Assembly: GCA_028285205.1 (NCBI GenBank)
Contig: JANQQA010000058.1
Span: 24,355 to 88,354, forward strand
DNA from: Bythopirellula sp.
GTDB taxonomy: Bacteria; Planctomycetota; Planctomycetia; Pirellulales; Lacipirellulaceae
Direction: 5' to 3'
Length of the DNA stretch: 64,000 nt
The translations under genes were made by a program, and so were the position numbers. Within the stretch, counting starts at the first letter, position 1, and every line of letters begins with the position of its first letter. The notes below the pieces were generated by a model. That model worked only from the letters and a program-made list of their open reading frames with translations, did no database searches and was not told the origin of the DNA. Shown here in pieces: positions 34,828 through 42,392 of this stretch.

Positions 34828-37196
34828 TCCAAGTGACTTACATGAAAACTCCAACAAACCGAAATTTGAGTAGCGCGTTAATGGTACGTCTGTTGATAAC
34901 GGTGGCTGTTTCTTTCGCTGCTTGCCGTGGCTTGCTGGCCGAGCCTTTGGCACGTTGCATGCCGGAGGTAGTCGGCTTCGATTCTGCTCATCTGGATCGC
35001 ATCGACGAGATCGTCGCGGAGCAGATTGAGCGGAAGAAGCTTCCCGGCTGTGTGGTGATGGTCGGACGCCAAGGAAAGATCGCGTTTGCACGCGCTTACG
35101 GGCATCGACGCCTAATGCCGTCGCCCGAGAAAATGACTCTCGATACGGTATTCGACATGGCTTCGATCACCAAACCGACCGCGACGGCTACCAGCATCAT
35201 GCTACTGGTGGAGCGTGGCAAAGTGCGCATCCGTGACCGGGTCGTCGAGTACATCCCGGAGTTCGCACCGAATGGCAAAGACAAGATCACCATTGAAGAC
35301 CTGTTGACGCACCGTGGCGGTCTGTTGCCCGACAACGCGCTGGCGGATTATCAGCAGGGGACCGACGAGGCTTGGCGACGGATTTGGAATCTCGATCTTC
35401 GCAGTCCCGTTGGTGAGAAGTTCATTTACACGGACGTTGGATTCTTGGTGCTCGGCGAAGTCGTTCGCCGCGTTAGCGGACAGGATGTCGCGGAGTTCGC
35501 CAAAGCGAATATCTACGCACCGCTCGGCATGAACGACACTGGCTACTTGCCAGACGAAGCCCGTCGCGGTCGCGCCGCCACTACCGAGCAGCGAGACGGC
35601 GAGTGGCTACGCGGGGTCGTCCACGATCCGCGCGCGGCGCTGCTCGAGGGCGTTGCCGGCCATGCCGGGCTATTCTCAACGGCGGACGATATGGCAATCT
35701 ATGCCAGCATGATGCTTGCGGGCGGGACAACTGGTGAAACGCAGATACTCAGTCCGCATACCATCGCAGAAATGACGCGTCCGCGCGACGTTGCTGGTCA
35801 TCGGCGTGGCCTGGGGTGGGACATGCGTAGCAAGTATTCAAGCAATCGCGGCGAACTGAACAGTACACGGGCATTCGGACACGGCGGATTCACGGGCACA
35901 GCGATGTGGATCGATCCCGACTTGGATCTGTTCGTCATCTTTCTCTCCAATCGCGTGCATCCCGATGGCAAAGGCAGTGTCAATCCGTTGGCAGGACGCA
36001 TCGGAACCATCGCTGCTGCAGCATTACGCCTGAGCGATAATTCTGCAGGTGACGTCGAATCACCAGAAGTGCTTACCGGCATCGACGTGCTCCAGCGCGA
36101 TGGTTTTCGGCAACTGGAAGGCCGAAGAGTGGGGCTGATCACCAACCACACCGGACTGAATCGTCGAGGCGAGCGAACGGTTGATTTATTGCATCAAGCC
36201 ACGAATGTCGATTTGGTTTCGCTGTTCAGTCCCGAGCATGGGCTGCAGGGGAAACTCGACCAGCCCAACATCGGCGACATGCGTGACGAGGTCACGGGCC
36301 TGCCGATCTATAGCCTCTACGGCGAAACACGGACGCCTAACGACGTGCATTTGCAGGACGTTGATACGCTTGTGTTCGACATTCAAGACATTGGCGCGCG
36401 GTTCTACACTTATCTCTCGACAATGGGTAACGCAATGGAGGCGGCTGCTGAACGTGGATTGCGTTTCGTCGTGCTCGACCGACCGAATCCAATCGGTGGC
36501 GAGTTGGTAGAAGGACCGGTCCGCGATGCGGAGGGTCGATCTTTCGTCGGGCACCATGACATTCCTGTGCGACACGGCATGACATTGGGCGAGTTAGCGA
36601 TGATGATTCGGCATGATCGCGAACTGACTCTTGAACTCGATGTGATCGAGGTCGAAAACTGGCGGCGAGCCGACTACTGGGATCGGACGGAGCTGACGTG
36701 GATCAACCCATCCCCCAACATGCGCAGTCTCGCGCAGGCCGTCCTTTATCCGGGCATCGGCCTTTTGGAAACGACAAACGTCTCCGTCGGTCGCGGAACA
36801 GATGCGCCGTTCGAACTATTTGGAGCGCCGTGGATTGATGGAAGACAATTGGCTGAAGCGCTGAATCAATTGGCACTGCCGGGCGTTCGATTTATTCCGA
36901 TCCGCTTCACACCTGACGCGAGCAAGTTCGCGAACGAACAGTGTCAGGGAGTGAACGTATCGGTTGTTGACCGACGTCGCTGTCGTCCGGTGGAGGTTGG
37001 GCTGCAAATCGCGGCGACGCTCCGAAAACTCTACCCAAACGACTGGGAAACGGCTCGCTTAAACCGCCTGCTGATTAGCAAGAAGGTGTTCGACGCGGTG
37101 GTCGACGGTCGAGATGCAAAATCACTGCACTCGCTATATCAGGACGATCTGCAACGGTTCATGAAGCGACGAGCAAAGTTTTTGATCTATCCGTAG
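34824..37196 (+). CDS. Fusion of serine hydrolase (beta-lactamase family) and exo-beta-N-acetylmuramidase (DUF1343/NamZ)
   Basis: A 790-residue exported protein. After a signal peptide, residues about 45-400 form a class C beta-lactamase/esterase-type domain (PF00144): Ser114-Ile-Thr-Lys117 is the SxxK motif, YTDVGFLVLGEVV the second motif and FGHGGFTGTAMWIDP the third. Residues about 415-790 are a complete DUF1343 domain: LITNHTGLNRRGERTVDLL, FSPEHGLQG, IQDIGARFYTYLSTM, DRPNPIGG and NPSPNMRSLAQAVLYPG. DUF1343 is NamZ (GH171), which releases MurNAc from the non-reducing end of peptidoglycan fragments. The first domain may trim D-Ala or be an AmpH-like peptidase. Coupled to the upstream symporter (ATGA). 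Confidence 0.9.
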   Translation: MIQVTYMKTPTNRNLSSALMVRLLITVAVSFAACRGLLAEPLARCMPEVVGFDSAHLDRIDEIVAEQIERKKLPGCVVMVGRQGKIAFARAYGHRRLMPSPEKMTLDTVFDMASITKPTATATSIMLLVERGKVRIRDRVVEYIPEFAPNGKDKITIEDLLTHRGGLLPDNALADYQQGTDEAWRRIWNLDLRSPVGEKFIYTDVGFLVLGEVVRRVSGQDVAEFAKANIYAPLGMNDTGYLPDEARRGRAATTEQRDGEWLRGVVHDPRAALLEGVAGHAGLFSTADDMAIYASMMLAGGTTGETQILSPHTIAEMTRPRDVAGHRRGLGWDMRSKYSSNRGELNSTRAFGHGGFTGTAMWIDPDLDLFVIFLSNRVHPDGKGSVNPLAGRIGTIAAAALRLSDNSAGDVESPEVLTGIDVLQRDGFRQLEGRRVGLITNHTGLNRRGERTVDLLHQATNVDLVSLFSPEHGLQGKLDQPNIGDMRDEVTGLPIYSLYGETRTPNDVHLQDVDTLVFDIQDIGARFYTYLSTMGNAMEAAAERGLRFVVLDRPNPIGGELVEGPVRDAEGRSFVGHHDIPVRHGMTLGELAMMIRHDRELTLELDVIEVENWRRADYWDRTELTWINPSPNMRSLAQAVLYPGIGLLETTNVSVGRGTDAPFELFGAPWIDGRQLAEALNQLALPGVRFIPIRFTPDASKFANEQCQGVNVSVVDRRRCRPVEVGLQIAATLRKLYPNDWETARLNRLLISKKVFDAVVDGRDAKSLHSLYQDDLQRFMKRRAKFLIYP

Positions 37197-37281
37197 CGAC
37201 TCTTCGTGCGCTCAATCGGAGTGACAAGTAGATGGTCGCGCGTGATACGTATCGACGCGCGTTGTCATTGGCTTCCGAGCT

Positions 37282-38274
37282 CTACTTCGCTATCAGGTCC
37301 CGACGCGCGAATAGTCCGAAGGAACCTCCTGTGTGGATGTAGACGGGCAATCGCTCTGAAGGCTGATCCTGCAGTACCGCCAACATGCCGGTCATCCCCT
37401 TCGACGTGTAACTCGGGTCCAGCACGATGCCTTCCGCGCGACCGAGTAGGCGAATCGTCTCAACGGCTTCGGGATATGGAATTGCATAGCCATCGCCGAT
37501 GAATCCGTCGATCAGGTCGATGGGTGTGGCCTCCGGATTTAAGTCGAGCGAAAACTGCTGGACAGTTGCGCGCTCAAGTTCTCTCAAGTACTTGTGAAAA
37601 TACGCAACACTGTCGCTGACCGGGACGCCGAGCACCCGCCAATTGTCGCAGCCGAGCAGAGCTCGCCCGAGCATCAGCCCAACCTGGGTACCCCCCGAAG
37701 ATGTCGCGCAGTAAATGTCGACAGGCGTCTCGCGCCCCAGCTGCTCGACTAACTCGGCGACGCAACGAATGTAGCCCCAACTACCAAAGGGGACGCTGGC
37801 GCCGACGGGAAAGAAGTACGGCGTGCGACCTGCACTGCGTTCCTCCTGCATCGCTTGCTCGACGATGTTGTCCAGTTCCGCTCGATAGACATCGGGGGCG
37901 TGATAGCTGACCTCGGCTCCGAACAGTTGATCCAGAAACAGATTGCCATCCCACTCGGGATCCGCATCTACGGAGCGTAGAATCATCCGCACACGAAGTC
38001 CCAGTCGCGCGCCAACCGCCGCGGTCGCACGACAATGGTTCGACTGAAACCCACCGTTCGTCACCAAAGTGTCAGCTCCCCGCGCGACTGCGTCGGCGAC
38101 AACGTACTCCAACTTGCGGACCTTGTTACCGCTGATCTCCAGGCCGGTCATGTCATCGCGTTTGAGCAGCACGCGTTCGATTCCAACTTGCTTAGCGAGA
38201 TTCTTCAACTCGACCGTCGGGGTTGGCAACTGAGCGAGTTCGAGACGAGACGGTTCTTGCGGGTGAGTCTTCAT
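37282..38274 (-). CDS. PLP-dependent deaminase (D-cysteine desulfhydrase / ACC deaminase family)
   Basis: A 330-residue fold-type II PLP enzyme. LLKRDDMTGLEISGNKVRKLEYVVADA contains the PLP lysine (in SGNKVRKLE). VTNGGFQSNHCRATAAVGARLGL and CATSSGGTQVGLMLG (phosphate-binding loop) follow, and LDPSYTSKGMTGML is near the C-terminus. Sequence cannot separate ACC deaminase, D-cysteine desulfhydrase and related D-amino-acid lyases; D-cysteine desulfhydrase-like annotation is most common. In this region a role on D-amino acids is attractive. GTG or ATG at 38274 overlaps the stop of the LD-carboxypeptidase gene upstream. Confidence 0.82.
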   Translation of the reverse strand: MKTHPQEPSRLELAQLPTPTVELKNLAKQVGIERVLLKRDDMTGLEISGNKVRKLEYVVADAVARGADTLVTNGGFQSNHCRATAAVGARLGLRVRMILRSVDADPEWDGNLFLDQLFGAEVSYHAPDVYRAELDNIVEQAMQEERSAGRTPYFFPVGASVPFGSWGYIRCVAELVEQLGRETPVDIYCATSSGGTQVGLMLGRALLGCDNWRVLGVPVSDSVAYFHKYLRELERATVQQFSLDLNPEATPIDLIDGFIGDGYAIPYPEAVETIRLLGRAEGIVLDPSYTSKGMTGMLAVLQDQPSERLPVYIHTGGSFGLFARRDLIAK

Positions 38275-39236
38275 CCAAGGTCCACAGGGTTGTTAAGGAT
38301 TCGCAACGTATGATTGTCGGCATCCAATGCCGCTTCAACATTCAGCGGCAGCGTGGCGTTATCGCGGCAGTGGCCGGTGGGAAAATTTCGTAGAATGGGC
38401 ACGTTCAAATCATTGAGATACGTGTCAAATATTTCATCGAGCGTAAGACTCGCCTCACCCGTTGGTGCATCGCAATCGGTGAATTGCCCGAGGATAACGC
38501 CCGATGCTTCGTCGAGCTTGCCGGCGAGTTTCAGTTGCGAGAGCAATCGATCGACACGATACGGCTGCTCGCTGATGTCTTCCAGCAGCAAGAGGTTTCC
38601 CTTAGTGTTGACGTCGTATGGCGTCCCCATCACGGCGCCGACAAGGGCAAGGTTGCCACCGACAATCCGCCCTCGCGCTTGACCGCTAACCATTGTCTCA
38701 AGGTTTCCGCGTTCCTCTTCCGTGAGCGGAATATCGTACCCGTCGTTCTCATCGTAACTCTCAGCCAACAGTGCGCGCCAGTATACGCGTGCCGTTAAGT
38801 CGCTCATACCGTCTGCGACGCCAATCCCATCCTTCGGATGGGGACTATGAAAAGTCACTAGTCCCGTCTGGTTGTGGAGAGCCGAGTGTAGTGCCGTCAT
38901 GTCGCTGAAGCCGGCAAAGATCTTTGGGTTCTTCCGAATCACCTCGTAGTCAAGCAGATGGAGCAATCGCGTGACACCGGTTCCCCCACGCGCGGGAAAG
39001 ACGGCGGTCACTTCTGGATCTGAGAAGGCTTTCATCATCTCACCGGCACGCGTCGCGTCGTCGCCGGCAAGGTAGCCATGCTCGCGATAGAGGTCGCCGT
39101 ACGTCTTGATGCGGAAGTCCATCGCTTCGAGTCGTTCAATCGCCCGCTCGATTGGCTCGCGCGGAACAGGACTCGCAGGCACGACCAGTGCGATCGTATC
39201 CCCTCGACGCAACGCTCGCGGATAAATCGGGTCCAT
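38271..39236 (-). CDS. LD-carboxypeptidase (peptidase family S66, LdcA type)
   Basis: A 321-residue S66 serine peptidase. ALRRGDTIALVVPASPV lies at the N-terminus, AVFPARGGTGVTRLL and FAGFSDMTALHSAL hold the nucleophile Ser, and GGNLALVGAVMGTPYD is the family block. LLLEDISEQPYRVDRLLSQL and a C-terminal His region (NFPTGHCRDNATLPLN) hold the remaining Glu and His of the Ser-Glu-His triad. It removes the terminal D-Ala from murein tetrapeptides in the cytoplasm, a standard step of recycling. No signal peptide. It overlaps the deaminase gene by 4 bp, and SpmB ends 5 bp upstream, so an operon is likely. Confidence 0.92.
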   Translation of the reverse strand: MDPIYPRALRRGDTIALVVPASPVPREPIERAIERLEAMDFRIKTYGDLYREHGYLAGDDATRAGEMMKAFSDPEVTAVFPARGGTGVTRLLHLLDYEVIRKNPKIFAGFSDMTALHSALHNQTGLVTFHSPHPKDGIGVADGMSDLTARVYWRALLAESYDENDGYDIPLTEEERGNLETMVSGQARGRIVGGNLALVGAVMGTPYDVNTKGNLLLLEDISEQPYRVDRLLSQLKLAGKLDEASGVILGQFTDCDAPTGEASLTLDEIFDTYLNDLNVPILRNFPTGHCRDNATLPLNVEAALDADNHTLRILNNPVDLG

Positions 39237-39240
39237 TGTG

Positions 39241-39798
39241 TTATCCGTAGAGCACGTAACCCACGACTACCGCGGCGGCGATACCGGCGGCGTCGGCGAT
39301 TAGACAAGCTGGCAAAGTGTGGCGAAGTTTTTTGACTTGCACCGAGCCGTAGTACACCGTCAGCACGTAGAATGTCGTCTCGGTGCTACCCATCATGATT
39401 GATGCGGTCTTGCCAAGAAAACTATCGGGGCCGTGTGTGTCAAAAATCTCAATCATCACCCCGCGCGCTCCACTACCAGTGAGTGGTTTGGTGAGGGCGA
39501 GCGGAAGTAGTTCGAGAGATTCTGCATACTCACCGAGTCCCATCTGCTGCATGCACCACCCGAGTGCGAGCTTGAGATCTTCGAAAGCGCCGCTTGCCAC
39601 AAAGATCTTGATCGCGAACAAGATCGCTACCAGATAGGGTATGATCATGATCGCCACGGAAAAACCTTCTTTCGCGCCCGTGACGAAGGACTCGTACATG
39701 GGAACTTTCTTGTATGCGGCCCAGCAAATGATCGTCACGATCATCAGCGGTACGGCCCATTGGCTGAGTAGTTCGGCACGTTCTAGCAGCGTACTCAT
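39241..39798 (-). CDS. spmB: Spore maturation protein B-like membrane protein (Gate domain)
   Basis: A 185-residue membrane protein with four or five hydrophobic segments. It matches SpmB: VPMYESFVTGAKEGFSVAIMIIPYLVAILFAIKIF near the N-terminus, PLTGSGARGVMIEIF in the middle, and KTASIMMGSTETTFYVLTVYYGSV near the end. In Bacillus subtilis spmA and spmB form an operon with the DD-carboxypeptidase gene dacB and affect cortex peptidoglycan. Here they sit beside an LD-carboxypeptidase in an organism not expected to sporulate. Overlaps spmA by 4 bp. What it transports, if anything, is unknown. Confidence 0.88.
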   Translation of the reverse strand: MSTLLERAELLSQWAVPLMIVTIICWAAYKKVPMYESFVTGAKEGFSVAIMIIPYLVAILFAIKIFVASGAFEDLKLALGWCMQQMGLGEYAESLELLPLALTKPLTGSGARGVMIEIFDTHGPDSFLGKTASIMMGSTETTFYVLTVYYGSVQVKKLRHTLPACLIADAAGIAAAVVVGYVLYG

Positions 39799-40628
39799 TG
39801 CGAATCCTCCGTTGCGTTGGATTTGGCAATGGCAAAACGCGGTGAGCGGGCGAGAAACTTGGCCACAAAGATCGCGACAATCGTCGAAAAAGTGGTCACT
39901 AGGATGATCCCCAGTGTCGGTTCGGCGGGATTCTCGCTGCCGCTGAGCGCCCGGTACCCGATAATCGTGAACGGGATCAGCGTGACATTACTGGTGTTGA
40001 TCGCCATGAACATCGCCATCGAGTCGGTCGCGGTATCTTTCTCCTCGTTGAGCGTCTGCAGTTCTTGCATCGCTTTTAGTCCCAGCGGAGTGGCCGCGTT
40101 ATCGAGATTCAGCATGTTCGCCGAGATGTTCATCAACATCGCCGCCTGCGCGGGGTGACCGTCCGGCACCTCGGGAAAGATCCATCTCATCAGCGGGCTC
40201 AGCAGTCGAGCCAATGCATCCACTAGCCCTGCATCACGAGCCACAGCCAACAAGCCCAACCATAGTGCCATGATGCCGATCAACCCAATGCAGATCTCCA
40301 CCGACAATTCCGCTGCGCTCAAAACGGCGGCATTGAGATCCTTACCCATTTGCATCAGATCGCGATTCCCCAGCGGCGGAGGCTCGTCCTCCTCGGTCAT
40401 CGCTTCAAAAAAATCCTTGCCCATGCTTCGCAATGCACGGTCCCCCAGGTCGGCAATACCTTCCTGCTTGCCAAACTCTTCAAGCAGTTTCTGGCCCTGC
40501 TGGCGTAGTTCGCCCTTCGTATCCGGTTGTTCAATGACCACAGGCGGCCAGAGCGTGTTGTACGTGCCGCGACCGAAGGCATAGAGGATGCCAAGCAGAA
40601 GTAAACCGAACCATATTTTGTTGAGCAT
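39795..40628 (-). CDS. spmA: Spore maturation protein A-like membrane protein (Gate domain)
   Basis: A 277-residue membrane protein matching SpmA: MLNKIWFGLLLLGILYAFGRG at the N-terminus, then a soluble insert of about 70 residues with many Glu and Asp, then VEICIGLIGIMALWLGLLAVARDAGLVDALARLLSPLMRWIFPEVPDGHPAQAAMLMNISANMLNLDNAATPLGLKAMQEL, which is highly characteristic of the family. The insert makes it longer than Bacillus SpmA (about 196 residues). First of the spmA-spmB-ldcA-deaminase set. Role as for spmB. Confidence 0.88.
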   Translation of the reverse strand: MLNKIWFGLLLLGILYAFGRGTYNTLWPPVVIEQPDTKGELRQQGQKLLEEFGKQEGIADLGDRALRSMGKDFFEAMTEEDEPPPLGNRDLMQMGKDLNAAVLSAAELSVEICIGLIGIMALWLGLLAVARDAGLVDALARLLSPLMRWIFPEVPDGHPAQAAMLMNISANMLNLDNAATPLGLKAMQELQTLNEEKDTATDSMAMFMAINTSNVTLIPFTIIGYRALSGSENPAEPTLGIILVTTFSTIVAIFVAKFLARSPRFAIAKSNATEDSQ

Positions 40629-40666
40629 TACGCCCTCGTGGGTATGTTGGCTCTAACGTCCCAATT

Positions 40667-42361
40667 TTAGGCCGGAACGACTCCGCTACGAAGCAGTACG
40701 CCAGGCGTCGAGTCGGTGAGAGTACCAGCTTCGAAAACCACGTTACCTCCCACAATTACTCGGTGCAAGTCGTCAAGCGCGAGTCGCGTCGTGTTGCCGA
40801 TGTCATCGCTTGAGCTCAGCAACATCAAGTCGGCGGCTGCACCCAAGCGGATCGCGCCATGCTTCTTCAAACTCAGAATCTGTGCGCAATGTTGAGCCTG
40901 AGATGCGCAATCAGCCAACGATAGCTCCTCGTCAGAAACCGTTGGCAATGACGATTCTGACACCACGGGTAGATTGAGTAACGACAAATACAGTTTCACT
41001 TCCGCAGGCAAGCCCTCGGCGAGCACGCCAACCAGACCAAGCGAGATTGCTTCAAGCAGTAGTGATAAGCTTTCTGGAGATGAGTCAGTAACGTTACCCA
41101 AGAATCCTAAGTTGATCGGAGCCTCGAGATCGCTTTGTAGAGACTTCAACTCGCGGAGCTGTTTGGTCGAGAGCTCGCAATGCCCAAGCACGGAGGTGAC
41201 ACCAGATGCAAGAAGCGATTTGTAAGCTGCGTCGTTAGGTAAGGACTCTGGAGTAAGCTCTGGCAGCCAAGCGAAGCGTCCCGGCAGACAAACTAGTTCG
41301 TTCGCATCAATGAGCCGCTTACCGCTTGTGACGTGCAGATCGCCGAGGTCGACGATTCTTCCTCCGTTAGTCGTCGGCATTGTCTGGTGAAAATTGATGC
41401 CAATGTCGGCGCGGAAGGGGGCCTGCCCTGCCCCGTTGAGAACTAACACTCCGCGGAGCAGCTTGTCGAACAGGTCGTGCTCGCCAGTGCGAGGCAGCCG
41501 CTCATAAACTTCAGGATTAGTCTGACCATAACCCTCGGTAGCGATTGCTTCCAAACAGCTAACCAGGCCGTAACAGTGAAGCTGTACCAGCGGCTCCGCA
41601 TCGATGGTGGACCAGCCGCCCGCTTCAATCGTGAGGGCCGCCGCGCCCTGTTGCTGCACCCACTCGCCGAAGCAGCGTGGCATGAAGTCGGCGTTGTAAC
41701 GAGATACCGGACCCGGAGAATACGCCGAAATGGCTTCAGCGATCACGCCAGCGAGCCGTTTCGCTACCAGTACCTGCTTCGTATCGGTTTCCGCGGCATC
41801 GACCGGTGGCACCAGCAGTGAGAACGACGCCGGTTGTTGCGAGGTTCCGACCGTAGTGTGGGGACGGTGGTTGTGTAAATTCAGCGCAAAGTCGGGCTGC
41901 AACTGGAGGACCGCATCGCGCAAGATTCTTCCCTCAGGAGACTGCACATGCAACGCATCGCGGTTGATGTCGATGTCCTGAGCATTGCGTCGAGTCCATC
42001 GCTGGGCGCCGTCAGGATTGAGCATCAGCAACAAGTGCAGATCACAGCCGGCGAGGATCGTGCCGGCGGTCGGGTTCTCAGGGGACGTCAGTAGAAATTG
42101 AATCAGATCGAGCAACGCCGCAGTGTGCGTCGGTTCATTGCCATGCATTTGAGACCAAGCAAAGACTCGCTTCGTACCAGCGCCAAGGGATAGCAGCGCA
42201 ATCGAGCGACCTTCGACGGATGTCCCAAGCTGCTTGAGGCGCACGGCGTCGGGATACTTGTGTGCAAACGACTCTAAATGCCCGACGACATCCGCGTGTC
42301 GCAAGTCACTGTGCAGCGTAGGCGAGATCTTGTACTTTTCGTAGTCGTCCCAAGCAATCAT
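40667..42361 (-). CDS. M14 zinc carboxypeptidase fused to a degenerate amidohydrolase-like domain
   Basis: A 564-residue protein without an obvious signal peptide. Residues about 15-300 form a peptidase M14 domain: His73-Gly-Asn-Glu76 (zinc ligands), NPDGAQRWTRRNAQDIDINRD (substrate Arg/Asn region), FALNLHNH (third ligand) and LTIEAGGW (catalytic Glu). M14 enzymes include MpaA and other gamma-D-glutamyl-meso-DAP peptidases, a role that fits here. The rest resembles a urease/amidohydrolase barrel (GFLGNVTDSSPESLSLLLEA, then LGAAADLMLLSS and VIVGGNVVFEAG), but the HxH metal motif is missing. I chose ATG 42361; a start at 42478 would overlap the antiporter gene by 86 bp. Confidence 0.8.
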   Translation of the reverse strand: MIAWDDYEKYKISPTLHSDLRHADVVGHLESFAHKYPDAVRLKQLGTSVEGRSIALLSLGAGTKRVFAWSQMHGNEPTHTAALLDLIQFLLTSPENPTAGTILAGCDLHLLLMLNPDGAQRWTRRNAQDIDINRDALHVQSPEGRILRDAVLQLQPDFALNLHNHRPHTTVGTSQQPASFSLLVPPVDAAETDTKQVLVAKRLAGVIAEAISAYSPGPVSRYNADFMPRCFGEWVQQQGAAALTIEAGGWSTIDAEPLVQLHCYGLVSCLEAIATEGYGQTNPEVYERLPRTGEHDLFDKLLRGVLVLNGAGQAPFRADIGINFHQTMPTTNGGRIVDLGDLHVTSGKRLIDANELVCLPGRFAWLPELTPESLPNDAAYKSLLASGVTSVLGHCELSTKQLRELKSLQSDLEAPINLGFLGNVTDSSPESLSLLLEAISLGLVGVLAEGLPAEVKLYLSLLNLPVVSESSLPTVSDEELSLADCASQAQHCAQILSLKKHGAIRLGAAADLMLLSSSDDIGNTTRLALDDLHRVIVGGNVVFEAGTLTDSTPGVLLRSGVVPA

Positions 42362-42392
42362 CACAGATCTCGGAGTGCGGCCGATTACCCCA

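Noticed and set aside
40883..40909. An exact TGCGCA-N15-TGCGCA pair, 21 bp apart
   Set aside because: It lies inside the M14 gene and comes from two Cys-Ala codon pairs seven codons apart. No -10 hexamer fits 30 bp away in either direction. It shows that the pair alone can arise by chance, so the promoter geometry must also be required.
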